42,217 bases of DNA from NCBI GenBank assembly GCA_902564785.1, contig CACFCI010000007.1:1-42217 (forward strand). The letters are read 5' to 3'. Origin of the DNA: an uncultured Pelagibacteraceae bacterium. GTDB lineage: Bacteria; Pseudomonadota; Alphaproteobacteria; Pelagibacterales; Pelagibacteraceae. Both the position numbers and the translations under genes were made by a program. The notes beneath the pieces were generated by a model. It searched no databases. It was not told where the DNA came from and saw only the letters and a program-made list of their open reading frames with translations. This document shows, in pieces, positions 9,918 to 21,576 of the stretch (position 1 is its first letter; the number at the start of each line of letters is the position of its first letter).

Positions 9918-9923
9918 TATAAT
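9918..9923 (+). promoter_or_regulatory. Candidate -10 box for ubiK
   Basis: TATAAT, a perfect -10 hexamer, 13 bases before the ATG at 9937, in the short divergent gap with lgt. Only a poor -35 match (TAATGA, 9895-9900) lies 17 bases upstream, inside the lgt start. If used, the mRNA would have a leader of only a few bases. Confidence 0.4.
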
Positions 9924-9936
9924 GTATATCTTAAAT

Positions 9937-10188
9937 ATGAAAAATTCTAAATTTATAATTGATAAGTTTGCTAAATTAATAGAGCAAGGGATAGTATCTT
10001 CAAAAGATTTAACTTCAGAACTATTTAATATATTGAAATCTAAAAGAGATGAGTTCGTTTTTAAAATGGAACTCACAAGTAAAGATGAGTTTGAAGTACT
10101 CTCAAAACGTCTTGAGAGTCTTGAAAAGAAAATAAATAAATTAGAGAGAAAAAAAAATAAAAAAGTTAAACAGGCAAGAAAATCTTAA
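9937..10188 (+). CDS. ubiK: Ubiquinone biosynthesis accessory factor, UbiK/BMFP family
   Basis: Small 83-residue protein with an N-terminal amphipathic segment (FIIDKFAKLIEQGI) and a C-terminal coiled coil (LSKRLESLEKKINKLERKKNKK), the BMFP/YqiC/UbiK pattern (family usual length 80-100). UbiK helps the soluble ubiquinone-synthesis complex contact lipid. I prefer the ATG at 9937 over the in-frame ATG at 9922: a TATAAT hexamer at 9918-9923 overlaps the earlier one, and homologues start near the FIIDKF segment. The 3' end overlaps the convergent kinase gene by 23 bases. Confidence 0.8.
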   Translation: MKNSKFIIDKFAKLIEQGIVSSKDLTSELFNILKSKRDEFVFKMELTSKDEFEVLSKRLESLEKKINKLERKKNKKVKQARKS

Positions 10189-11485
10189 CTCTTAAACCAT
10201 CCATTTTTGACTTTTCTAACATAATATTACCCCCGTGAGATTTGATAATGTCTGATGAAATCGACAAACCAAGTCCAACACTAGATTTAGAGTCTGCTCG
10301 ACCTTTATCTATTTTATAGAAAGGTTTAAATACATTTTCGTACTCTTTTTTTGATATTCCAGGCCCATCATCATCAATAATAATGAATAAGTTTGTATTT
10401 TTTTTACTTAAGCTAATTTCAACTTTGTTTGCATATTTTAGTGAATTATCAATTAGATTGTTTAGACATCTATTAATTAAATTTTTCCTACCATTAAAAT
10501 AAATTCTTGAAATTAAATTTTTTGAAATATTCTCATTATTATATTTTTTTACAACCTCAGAAATTAATTCGGATAAATTAAACATTTCATCCTTTTCAAC
10601 ATAAGATGAACTAGTAAATTGCAAATATTCATTTAACATTTTTTCCATTTCATTGATATCTTCCGTCAATTTTTGAACTGTCTCATTATCTTTTATGAAA
10701 GCAAGCTGTAATTTCATTCTAGTTAAGGGTGTCCTTAAATCATGACTTATACCTGACAACATTTCTGTTCTTTGATTTATATGTCTTTCGATTCTCTTTC
10801 TCATTTTATCAAATTCATGTCCTGCCTGTCTTATTTCAAGGGCTCCTGAAGGTTTGAACACTTCAATATTTTCTCCTTTACCAAATCTTTCTGCCGCACG
10901 TGCTAGATTAGTAATTGGTCTAGTTTGATTTTTTAAAAATATTAAAGAAATTATCACCATTATGAATGCAGGCACTGTTATCCAAAGAGCAAATATTCTT
11001 GCTGATGAACTCGTCACTCTATCTTTGGGCACTAAAAATTTAAAATAACCTTCCTCGTATCTAATTCTCAGATCAATAAGTTCTTTATAACTTGTTGTAT
11101 CAAACCAGTATTCATTTGATCCAAATTTGGATTTAAGCTCTCTTCTTAAACTTCTATCTATAGGACTAAACCATCTTTCAGTAACGGTATTTTGTAATTT
11201 TTCTTCATTCGTGAATTCAATGTTTAAATCTAAAAACATTGAAAAAAGATCTAGTAGTTCTTGTTTGTTTGTTTGCTCACTTCCATAGGCTTCAATAAAT
11301 GTGCTAATTTCATTTACCAAAGTTCTTGTCATACCTTTATTTGTTTTTATCCAAAGGCTATCAAAAAAAACAATTGTAATTACAAGTTGTAAAACTAGTA
11401 CTGGAATAGCAACTATTAGAAGTGCTCTATAAAATAATCTTTTGGGTAATATTTTTTTTAAGTAATTACTCAATCCAGAGAACAT
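10166..11485 (-). CDS. Sensor histidine kinase, EnvZ-like
   Basis: Membrane sensor kinase of 439 residues. Order: short N-terminus, TM1 (ALLIVAIPVLVLQLVITIVFF), a ~130-residue periplasmic domain, TM2 (IFALWITVPAFIMVIISLIFL), HAMP (NQTRPITNLARAAERFGKG), HisKA with the phospho-accepting His in GISHDLRTPLTRMKLQL, then HATPase_c: N box NRCLNNLIDNSLKYA, G1 DDDGPGIS, G2 SVGLGLSIS. The ATG at 11485 is preferred over the in-frame TTG at 11539: an AGAGGAG site stands 6 bases upstream, and the overlap with the response regulator falls from 74 to 20 bases. It partners with the adjacent regulator. The periplasmic domain gives no clue to the signal. Confidence 0.93.
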   Translation of the reverse strand: MFSGLSNYLKKILPKRLFYRALLIVAIPVLVLQLVITIVFFDSLWIKTNKGMTRTLVNEISTFIEAYGSEQTNKQELLDLFSMFLDLNIEFTNEEKLQNTVTERWFSPIDRSLRRELKSKFGSNEYWFDTTSYKELIDLRIRYEEGYFKFLVPKDRVTSSSARIFALWITVPAFIMVIISLIFLKNQTRPITNLARAAERFGKGENIEVFKPSGALEIRQAGHEFDKMRKRIERHINQRTEMLSGISHDLRTPLTRMKLQLAFIKDNETVQKLTEDINEMEKMLNEYLQFTSSSYVEKDEMFNLSELISEVVKKYNNENISKNLISRIYFNGRKNLINRCLNNLIDNSLKYANKVEISLSKKNTNLFIIIDDDGPGISKKEYENVFKPFYKIDKGRADSKSSVGLGLSISSDIIKSHGGNIMLEKSKMDGLRVKIFLPV

Positions 11486-12143
11486 ATCCCGCTCCTCTAA
11501 TTGTCTGTAAAAATTTTGGATTTTTTGGATCAATTTCAATTTTTTTTCTAAGTCGAGTTATAATCACATCTATTGATCTCTCTTTATCTAAATTAATTAA
11601 TTGACCAATATCTTCCCTTGAAAAAGTTTTACCTGGGTTACTAATCATTTTTTCTAAAATTGTCTTTTCTGTTGAATTGATTTTAAATTCTTTATTTTTT
11701 TTAAAAATTATTTGTTTATTCAAATCTATTTTAATATTTTGAAATTCTATAACTCTTTTCTGATCCGTCTTAATAGTTTTATTTAATATATTTTTTATTC
11801 TTAGAATTAATTCTTTTGGTTCAAATGGTTTTGGTAAATAATCATCAGCACCAATCTCCAACCCTTCAACTCTTTCATTAGCTTCGCCTTTAGCTGTAAG
11901 TAGTATTATTGGCGTTTCTAATTTCTTTTTATTTTCTTTTATAAATTCGAGCCCACTTTTTCCCGGCATCATAATGTCCAAAACTATTAAATCGAATTTA
12001 ATTATTTTTATTTTATCCAATGCACTTTCCGCATTTTCTGCAGTAGTGACTAAAAATTTATTTTCATTTAAATACTTTTTTACAAGAGATCTTATTCCAT
12101 CATCATCATCAACCATTAGTATATGTGCAGTATACTTATCCAT
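11466..12143 (-). CDS. OmpR/PhoB-family response regulator (PetR-like)
   Basis: DNA-binding response regulator, 225 residues. Receiver domain: acidic pocket D12-D15, phospho-acceptor D56 in IVLDIMMPGKSG, conserved Thr in IILLTAKG and Lys in YLPKPFEP. C-terminal winged helix with INSTEKTILEKM and the recognition region SIDVIITRLRKKIEIDPKNPKFLQTIRGAGYVL. It overlaps the MarR gene upstream by 8 bases and the kinase downstream by 20, so the three are one operon. In Rhodobacter and relatives an OmpR-type regulator, PetR, sits next to a MarR-type PetP and is tied to cytochrome bc1 expression; orthology here is inferred from order and neighbours. Confidence 0.93.
   Translation of the reverse strand: MDKYTAHILMVDDDDGIRSLVKKYLNENKFLVTTAENAESALDKIKIIKFDLIVLDIMMPGKSGLEFIKENKKKLETPIILLTAKGEANERVEGLEIGADDYLPKPFEPKELILRIKNILNKTIKTDQKRVIEFQNIKIDLNKQIIFKKNKEFKINSTEKTILEKMISNPGKTFSREDIGQLINLDKERSIDVIITRLRKKIEIDPKNPKFLQTIRGAGYVLWIE
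11492..11498 (-). promoter_or_regulatory. Ribosome-binding site that fixes the kinase start
   Basis: On the minus strand AGAGGAG, then a 6-base spacer CGGGAT and ATG. It is one of the strongest Shine-Dalgarno sequences in the window and lies inside the 3' end of the response regulator gene, so it both selects the start and supports coupling. Confidence 0.75.
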
Positions 12144-12573
12144 TTATTATTTTACTCAATACATTATCAAAATTTATAACTTCTTCTGAACTTGAATTTA
12201 GCAAAGCATTATAAATTCTCTTTTTTTGTAAATTAAAAATTTCATTAAAAATTTTTTTACCTTTATCATTAAGAAAAACATGCTTTATTCTAGTGTCCTG
12301 ATCATCTTTTTTAAATATAATGATCTCAAGTTTAATTAAATCTTTAAGAACACGATTTAAGCTTTGTTTTGTCACTTTTAATCTCTTAAGTAGCTCCGAA
12401 ATTGAGATTCCTTCATACATTGAAAGTAAATGAATTACTTTATGGTGTGCTAAACCAATTGAATATCTATCCAATATATTTTTAGAATCAGAAAAGGTTT
12501 CTCTGTAGCTTACGAATAGTTTTTCAATTAGATCTTTAAGCTGGTCATCTTTTAAATATAAAAGTTCTTTCAT
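12136..12573 (-). CDS. MarR-family transcriptional regulator (PetP-like)
   Basis: The 145-residue protein has the MarR winged helix: HHKVIHLLSMYEGISISELLKRLKVTKQSLNRVLKDLIKLEIIIFKKDDQDTRIKHVFLNDKGKKIF, with the recognition helix at VTKQSLNRVLKDL and the wing at DDQDTRIKHVFL. N- and C-terminal helices should form the dimer interface. First gene of the MarR-regulator-kinase operon, divergent from ilvE across 72 bases. That gap has no obvious perfect palindrome, though AGATA occurs three times near 12601, 12609 and 12620. The ligand is unknown. Confidence 0.9.
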   Translation of the reverse strand: MKELLYLKDDQLKDLIEKLFVSYRETFSDSKNILDRYSIGLAHHKVIHLLSMYEGISISELLKRLKVTKQSLNRVLKDLIKLEIIIFKKDDQDTRIKHVFLNDKGKKIFNEIFNLQKKRIYNALLNSSSEEVINFDNVLSKIING

Positions 12574-12588
12574 AATAGGTAAGTTATA

Positions 12589-12617
12589 TTGACATATTAA
12601 AGATACAAAGATATTTT
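12589..12617 (+). promoter_or_regulatory. Sigma70 promoter for ilvE
   Basis: TTGACA at 12589-12594, a 17-base spacer, and TATTTT at 12612-12617. The -35 is a perfect match and the spacing ideal. Predicted transcription starts near 12624, about 22 bases before the ilvE ATG at 12646. It lies in the divergent gap with the MarR gene, so the regulator could act here. Confidence 0.6.
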
Positions 12618-12645
12618 TCAGATATAAATTAAAAAATTTTCACTC

Positions 12646-13527
12646 ATGATACCTTACGATAAGAGATCTGGAAAAATATGGTACAACAACGAATTAGTTG
12701 ATTGGGCTGATGTTAAACTGCATGTTTTAAGCCATGGCATGCATTATGCTAGTTGTGTATTTGAAGGTGAGAGAGTTTATGATGGTTCAATTTTCAAATT
12801 AGAGGAGCATACGGCTAGATTTTTTCATTCTGCTAGGAGAATGGGTTTTGAAATTCCATATTCAGAAAAAGAAATTAATAATGCATCAAATAAAATTATC
12901 GCAACCCAAAAAGTAGAAAATGGTTATGTGAGACCTGTTGCTTGGAGAGGTAGTGAGATGATGGCTATTTCTGCGCAACAAACAAAAATACATGTTGCGA
13001 TTGCAACATGGGAATGGGGATCATATTTTGATCCTAAACTCAAAGTAGAAGGAATAAGATTAAATATTTCAAACTGGAGAAGACCAGCACCTAACACAAT
13101 ACCATGGGATACAAAGGCATCAGGTCTTTACATGATTTGCACTCTCTCAAAACATGAGGCAGAAAAGCAAGGATATACAGATTCTTTAATGCTTGATCAT
13201 GAAGGGAATGTTGCTGAAGCAACTGGAGCAAATATTTTTTTCAAAGATAAAAATGGAGAAATTCATACTCCAATACCAGATTCTTTTTTAGATGGTATTA
13301 CAAGAAGAACCGTAATTGGAATTGCAAAATCTAAAAATATAAAAGTGCATGAAAGAAAAATTAGTCCAACTGAATTACCTAATTTTGTTGGATGTTTTTT
13401 AACAGGAACAGCAGCAGAGGTAACACCAGTATCTTGTATTGCTGAAAATCAATTTAAAGTTTGTGATACTATTATTGATTTAAATGAAAGTTATCAGGTA
13501 TTAGTTAGGAAAAAAAAAGCAGCTTAG
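12646..13527 (+). CDS. ilvE: Branched-chain amino acid aminotransferase
   Basis: PLP enzyme, fold type IV, interconverting Leu/Ile/Val and their 2-oxo acids. The 293 residues fit the short alphaproteobacterial form. Motifs: an N-terminal IWYNNELVDWADVKLHVLSHG, FEGERVYDG, the PLP-lysine region PWDTKASGLYMICTLSKHEA, DHEGNVAEATGANIFF, and the C-terminal GITRRTVIGIA and FLTGTAAEVTPV. Transcribed away from the MarR gene and convergent with pgsA, with a 4-base 3' overlap. Confidence 0.95.
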   Translation: MIPYDKRSGKIWYNNELVDWADVKLHVLSHGMHYASCVFEGERVYDGSIFKLEEHTARFFHSARRMGFEIPYSEKEINNASNKIIATQKVENGYVRPVAWRGSEMMAISAQQTKIHVAIATWEWGSYFDPKLKVEGIRLNISNWRRPAPNTIPWDTKASGLYMICTLSKHEAEKQGYTDSLMLDHEGNVAEATGANIFFKDKNGEIHTPIPDSFLDGITRRTVIGIAKSKNIKVHERKISPTELPNFVGCFLTGTAAEVTPVSCIAENQFKVCDTIIDLNESYQVLVRKKKAA

Positions 13528-14108
13528 TCTTTGCTGTCCTCAGACATAGCGTGATCAATACCTTTTCGCATATAATCATATGCAGTAAAAAGTGTTAAAC
13601 CAGCAGATAGCCACAAAAAAATTATACCTATTGTTTGAGCGTTATAATCTTGGAAATTAATTATTTTATTTCCTGTGTCTCCGGACAATAAAAGAGCAAT
13701 TGATACCATTTGTAATACTGTTTTAAGCTTAGCAAGGTTTGAAACAGTAAGTTTTATTTTTCCTTTTGCTAAAAATTCTCTTAAACCCGAAATTAAAATT
13801 TCTCTTGTTAGAATTATTATTGCTGCAATTACCTCATAATTTCTAATTGTTCCATCCATAACTAGAAGTATTAATGCTGTAGCAACAATGATTTTATCAG
13901 CTATTGGATCTAATAATTCACCCAGTTTTGACTCTACTCCAAACATTCTAGCCAACATACCATCTAAGAAGTCTGTAAATGATGCAACAATAAACAATAT
14001 TAAAGCTGTAAGATCACCATAAAACCCTGGAAGATAAAAAGCTAAAACAAAAAAGGGAACAATTATTATTCGACCAATAGTTAATATGTTTGGAATTTTT
14101 TTTAGCAT
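13524..14108 (-). CDS. pgsA: CDP-diacylglycerol-glycerol-3-phosphate 3-phosphatidyltransferase
   Basis: Inner-membrane enzyme that makes phosphatidylglycerol phosphate. The 194-residue polytopic protein begins with the typical IPNILTIGRIIIVPFF and carries the CDP-alcohol phosphotransferase motif DGx2ARx8Gx3Dx3D, seen as DGMLARMFGVESKLGELLDPIADK. Five or six hydrophobic helices. It starts 2 bases after the uvrC stop, the usual uvrC-pgsA order. Phosphatidylglycerol is also the lipid donor for Lgt. Confidence 0.95.
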   Translation of the reverse strand: MLKKIPNILTIGRIIIVPFFVLAFYLPGFYGDLTALILFIVASFTDFLDGMLARMFGVESKLGELLDPIADKIIVATALILLVMDGTIRNYEVIAAIIILTREILISGLREFLAKGKIKLTVSNLAKLKTVLQMVSIALLLSGDTGNKIINFQDYNAQTIGIIFLWLSAGLTLFTAYDYMRKGIDHAMSEDSKD

Positions 14109-14110
14109 AA

Positions 14111-15946
14111 TTATTCGTGGAAAAAATTATATATCTTTTTTGCTACTTTTTCCTCAACACCTTCAACAGATTTAATTTCATCCAAGCTAGCGGACTCTAC
14201 TGATCTTGCAGAACCAAAATGGTTTAATAAAGCCCTTTTCCTTATAACCCCAATGCCCTCTATTTGGTCTAATAAAGATTTGCTAATACCTCTTTTCCTC
14301 TTTGCTCTGTGGGCGCTTATGGCAAACCTATGTGATTCATCTCTTATCCTTTGGAGAAAAAAAAGGGTAGGGTCGTTTCTTGAAAATTTATATTCTTTAC
14401 TATTATGAAAAAATGTTTCATTTCCACTATTTCTAAATTTACCTTTAGCTATTGCAATAATTGGAATATCGTGAAGGCCTAATTCATTAAGGGTTTCTCG
14501 AGCAACTGAATATTGACCTTTTCCTCCATCTACCAGAACCAAATCAGGAAAAGTAAGGTAGCTGTCTTTTTCTTGAACTGCTCTTTTGAACCTTCTGTTT
14601 AATACCTCTCTCATCATCCCATAGTCGTCTTGCTCATTTTTCTTGTGTTTAATGTTAAATTTTCTATATCTTTTTTTAATAAACCCTTCATCACCGTAGG
14701 TTATTAAAGCGCCAACACTATTTGTACCTTGAATATGACTGTTATCGTAAACCTCAATTAAACTTATATTTGTTTCTAAATTAAATTTTTTAGCTACTGC
14801 ATCAAATAATTCTTTATTATTCTGACTTTCGTAAAGTTTTCTATTAAGACTATCTTTTGCATTTTTTATTGCTTGATTAATAACCTTTAGTTTTGATCCT
14901 TTTTTAGCAACTGAAATATTTATTTGTTTACCTTCTTTTTGTGTCAGCGTTTTTTCAATTAGTGCTTTTTCCTTTATTTCATCTGACAGAATAACTGATG
15001 AAGGAACACTTTTATTTTCATAAAATTGAGAAACAAATGAATTTAGGATTTCACTAAAGTTTTCATCTGGGTCGTGTTTAGGGAAAAAAGCTTGATTACC
15101 CCAATTTTGTTTTGATCTATAAAAAAATACTTGAATGCAAGTTTTTCCAGATTCTTTGTATCCAGCAATAACATCTGCCTCAACTAAGTTTGCTTCATTA
15201 ATTCTCTGTGAAGATTGAATTATATTCAATGCTTTAATTCTATCTCTTAAAATTACTGCTTTTTCAAAATCAAGATCCTCACTTGCCTTTTCCATCTGAT
15301 TAGAAAGATTTTTTTGAATTTTCCTAGATTTGCCTGAAACAAATTCAATAGCATCCTCTACTGTTTGATTATATTCCTCTTTTTTAACGTACCCTACACA
15401 AGGTCCAGAACACCTTTTTATTTGATATAAAATACACGGTCTTTCTCTGTTTTTGAAAACTGTGTCATCACAAACTCTTAAATGAAAAATTTTTTGGATC
15501 ATTTTGATTGTCCAATTAGCCGAACCAGCAGAAGCAAAAGGTCCAAAGTAAAAACCTTCTTTTGTTTTTTTTCCTCTATGTCTTTTTATTTGAGGCCACT
15601 TATCTTTATTACCAATAAATATAAATGGAAATGACTTATCATCACGTAAAAGGATATTAAATTTTGGTTTATGTTTTTTAATTAAATTTGCTTCTAGTAG
15701 TAAAGCTTCACTCTCATTGGACGTTGTTGTTATCTCTAATTTTCTTGTTTGAGACAACATTCGTTCAGTTCTAATTATGTGATTTTTTTCTGCAACATAA
15801 CTCTTTAATCTATTCGGTAAATTTTTGGCTTTACCCACATAAAGAATTTCATTTTTTTCATTGAGCATCCTGTATACACCTGGAAGTTTTGGTACTAGAG
15901 GAAGCTCTTTTTTAATTACTTCTTTTCCTATTTCAGAGCTTATCAT
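14111..15946 (-). CDS. uvrC: Excinuclease ABC subunit C
   Basis: Makes both incisions in nucleotide excision repair. The 611-residue protein has the N-terminal GIY-YIG nuclease ([29 protein letters not shown] region), the Cys-rich [18 protein letters not shown], the UVR domain ([13 protein letters not shown]), the RNase H-like C-terminal nuclease ([28 protein letters not shown]) and a C-terminal helix-hairpin-helix pair. ATG at 15946 is taken as the start; the longer frame would need a TTG at 15976 and would overlap folB by 44 bases instead of 14. uvrB lies upstream in the same run. Confidence 0.97.
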   Translation of the reverse strand: MISSEIGKEVIKKELPLVPKLPGVYRMLNEKNEILYVGKAKNLPNRLKSYVAEKNHIIRTERMLSQTRKLEITTTSNESEALLLEANLIKKHKPKFNILLRDDKSFPFIFIGNKDKWPQIKRHRGKKTKEGFYFGPFASAGSANWTIKMIQKIFHLRVCDDTVFKNRERPCILYQIKRCSGPCVGYVKKEEYNQTVEDAIEFVSGKSRKIQKNLSNQMEKASEDLDFEKAVILRDRIKALNIIQSSQRINEANLVEADVIAGYKESGKTCIQVFFYRSKQNWGNQAFFPKHDPDENFSEILNSFVSQFYENKSVPSSVILSDEIKEKALIEKTLTQKEGKQINISVAKKGSKLKVINQAIKNAKDSLNRKLYESQNNKELFDAVAKKFNLETNISLIEVYDNSHIQGTNSVGALITYGDEGFIKKRYRKFNIKHKKNEQDDYGMMREVLNRRFKRAVQEKDSYLTFPDLVLVDGGKGQYSVARETLNELGLHDIPIIAIAKGKFRNSGNETFFHNSKEYKFSRNDPTLFFLQRIRDESHRFAISAHRAKRKRGISKSLLDQIEGIGVIRKRALLNHFGSARSVESASLDEIKSVEGVEEKVAKKIYNFFHE

Positions 15947-16358
15947 GACTTCTCTTTTTGCTAATTTGAATACCAACAGATGAGCATTGTTTTAGAATTT
16001 CTAATTTTTCAATTTTCAACATTATTTTAGCAATTCTTTTGTCTTTAAATAATTCGTCAAAAACAGCTTCTGCTAAAGTTTCTAGAAAATTATAATGTTT
16101 CTTTTTCACAAGTTTCGTAATTAATTTTACTATAGTTCCATAATTAACAATGGATTTTATATCTTTATCGCTCGAAGGTTTTTTGTCCTCATAGTCTATC
16201 TCAAGACTAAATTTAACTTTCTGAGATTTTTCTTTTTCAAAATCGTAATAACCAAGTTTTAAATCTAAGATCAATTCATTAATTAATATTTTTTTCTCAT
16301 AATTAAATAGGCTTTTATTTTTGTCTATTTTGACAATTTTCAAATTATTTTTTTTCAT
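15933..16358 (-). CDS. folB: Dihydroneopterin aldolase
   Basis: Folate-pathway enzyme that cleaves 7,8-dihydroneopterin to 6-hydroxymethyl-dihydropterin. The 141 residues include the FolB core: [62 protein letters not shown] and [11 protein letters not shown]. The first ~20 residues extend beyond the usual start (E. coli 122 residues). The ATG overlaps the pteridine-reductase-like gene stop by 4 bases (ATGA), linking two pterin genes. Confidence 0.9.
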   Translation of the reverse strand: MKKNNLKIVKIDKNKSLFNYEKKILINELILDLKLGYYDFEKEKSQKVKFSLEIDYEDKKPSSDKDIKSIVNYGTIVKLITKLVKKKHYNFLETLAEAVFDELFKDKRIAKIMLKIEKLEILKQCSSVGIQISKKRSHDKL

Positions 16359-17089
16359 TCTTTGCTCATTACATCTGGTGTTTGCCAGTTAAGATTTTGA
16401 CCACTATCAATAGCCAAAACTTGACCAGTAATAGATATATTTTTAATAAAAAAGTCAACAGCATTACATATTTGCTCCACATCAACCTGTCTTTTGAGCG
16501 GTGTTGCTAAATATTGTTTTTTGAAATGTTTTTCAGATTGTCTTTGATTTTTTATAGTGGGTCCAGGTGCAATAGCGTTTACTCTTACACTTGGAGCTAA
16601 GCTCATAGCACTTGTTTTAGTTAAAGTATACAATCCCGTTTTACTAATTGTATAAGAAAAAAAATATGGAGTTAATTTAAAAACTCTTTGATCAATAATA
16701 TTAATTATATTATTATTTCCTCTCCTAACATTTTTTTGAAAATTCTTTTGATAATAATGCCGGTGTTCTTAAATTAGTTCTAAGATGTTGTCCCCAGCTA
16801 TCTGTTGTAAAATTTTCTAATTTGTCATTTTCAAATAAAGAAGCATTATTAATTAAACAATCAAAATATTTAAGTTTAGATTTTGCAAATTTTATAATTT
16901 TATTCACATCATTTTCTTTACTTAGGTCGCCTCTGGCTAAGTAAACTTTTGTACCTTTATTAGATAATTCTTTTTTTAATTTTTCTGCTTTTAATTTTGA
17001 TTTGTTATAATGAATCAAAATTTCTATATTTGGTCCAGATAATTTTCTTGCAATTGCGGCACCCATTCGAGTTGCTCCACCAGTAATAA

Positions 17090-17108
<19 letters not shown>
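16355..17108 (-). pseudogene. folM: FolM/PTR1-like pteridine reductase (short-chain dehydrogenase), single-base frameshift
   Basis: Read on the minus strand, the first 127 residues give an SDR N-terminus with TGGATRMG at 9-16 (the TGxxxRxG form of pteridine reductases) and NNAS near residue 88. The frame then hits TAG at 16725-16727, right after a run of seven A (T7 on the plus strand, 16731-16737). Dropping one A restores an open frame through NIINIIDQRVFKLTP, the catalytic YTISK (YxxxK), and LAPSVRVNAIAPGPT to the stop at 16355: about 250 residues, normal for the family. It overlaps uvrB by 19 bases and folB by 4, so it sits in the operon as a working gene would. Likely substrates are dihydropterins or dihydrofolate. 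It may be a real mutation, a slippage-rescued gene or a sequencing error. Confidence 0.85.
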
Positions 17109-20499
<3,391 letters not shown>

Positions 20500-20500
<1 letters not shown>

Positions 20501-21156
20501 TGAAAACAGCCTTAGTCTTTGGTTCAACTGGTTTAGTTGGTGGTCATCTTCTTGATCAATTAATAAAAAATGAGAACTATAATAAAATTAAACTTTTTGT
20601 ACGTTCAGAAATCATCATTAATGACCTTAAAGTTGAGATTGTTAAAACTGATTTTAATAATATAGAAAAGCATAAAGAGGAGATGACAGGTGACCACTGT
20701 TATTTTTGCATTGGTACTACAAAGCAAAATTCACCTGATAAAGATGAATATAGAAGAGTTGAACTTGATTTACCAAAACAAATCGCACAAATATCAAAAT
20801 CTAACTCAGTAAATTCATTCGTTTTTGTCTCTTCAGGCTATGCAGATCCTAATAGTTCAGGAGATTATTTAAAATTTAAAGGATTAGTAGAGGAAGAGTT
20901 AAAAAGATTGAGTTTTAATAGACTTGGAATAATGAGACCTTCTTTTTTAATTGGAGATAGAAAAGAAAAAAGATTAGGAGAGAAATTAGGTATTTTTGTA
21001 TTTAAATTATTATCACCTTTATTTTTAGGACCATTAAAAAAAATGAAACCAATTCAATCTGAAAAAGTTGCAAAAGCAATGATTAAAATTTCTAATGGTG
21101 ACTTTAGACAACAAGTATTCGAGTCTAATGAAATAGTGGAAATTGGTAATAATTAA
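20500..21156 (+). CDS. NAD(P)-binding oxidoreductase-like protein, HTATIP2/NmrA type
   Basis: The 218-residue protein has a Rossmann nucleotide-binding start, ALVFGSTGLVGGHLLDQL, then CFCIGTT-like turn (CYFCIGTTKQNSPDKDEYRRVELDLPKQIA in part), FVFVSSGYADPNSSGDYLKFKG with a YxxxK-like pair, and IMRPSFLIGDRKEKRLGE. This is the atypical SDR pattern of HTATIP2-like proteins. Substrate unknown. Translation is likely coupled to aspC by a one-base overlap, though no functional link is evident. Confidence 0.8.
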
Positions 21157-21159
21157 TTT

Positions 21160-21573
21160 TTAAAATTTAAAATATTCTTTTATGTCTTTTTGAAACAATA
21201 AGTAAATACAAGAAATCTGAAATAAAGTATTCAAACTTAAAATAAATCTTACAACCAATTCATTAAATCCTATTTCAGGTATAGGTCCATAAGGAGCAGC
21301 AAAACTTACATTTATTGCCCCAATTAAATCTAACAAACCAATCACATTCCAAGACAGCAAAAGACCCCATAATATAGTGCTTGGTTTTTTTATAATGCCG
21401 TAAACTAAAAATAAAGCAGTTATCCCGATAAAAAAGTCACCCACAAAAGGAATTATCCATTCGGATGGTGCCGAACGTTCATTTTCGGTAAAAATCCAAA
21501 ACAAAAACAAACCTGACCCAACTGCTCTGAATGACATCCATCCAGTTACAAAAATAATCCACTTTAATTTCAT
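21160..21573 (-). CDS. Unknown small membrane protein
   Basis: A 137-residue protein with about four predicted membrane helices (WIIFVTGWMSFRAVGSGLFLFW; IIPFVGDFFIGITALFLVYGII; ILWGLLLSWNVIGLLDLIGAI; VVRFILSLNTLFQISCIYLLF), charged residues between them and a Lys-rich C-terminus. I do not recognise a family. It begins 3 bases after the trxB stop in the same direction, so is likely co-transcribed with trxB, and ends 3 bases from the convergent oxidoreductase gene. Confidence 0.75.
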   Translation of the reverse strand: MKLKWIIFVTGWMSFRAVGSGLFLFWIFTENERSAPSEWIIPFVGDFFIGITALFLVYGIIKKPSTILWGLLLSWNVIGLLDLIGAINVSFAAPYGPIPEIGFNELVVRFILSLNTLFQISCIYLLFQKDIKEYFKF

Positions 21574-21576
21574 TTT

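Noticed and set aside
11486..11539. 18-residue N-terminal extension of the histidine kinase
   Set aside because: It needs a TTG start and a 74-base overlap, while the ATG at 11485 has a strong AGAGGAG site.
15947..15976. 10-residue N-terminal extension of UvrC
   Set aside because: The start would be TTG and would overlap folB further; ATG at 15946 fits the family better.
16355..16633. Stand-alone 92-residue SDR-like gene
   Set aside because: Its apparent start is a TTG inside the SDR fold; with one base removed at the A-run the frame joins the upstream part, so it is the 3' half of one gene.
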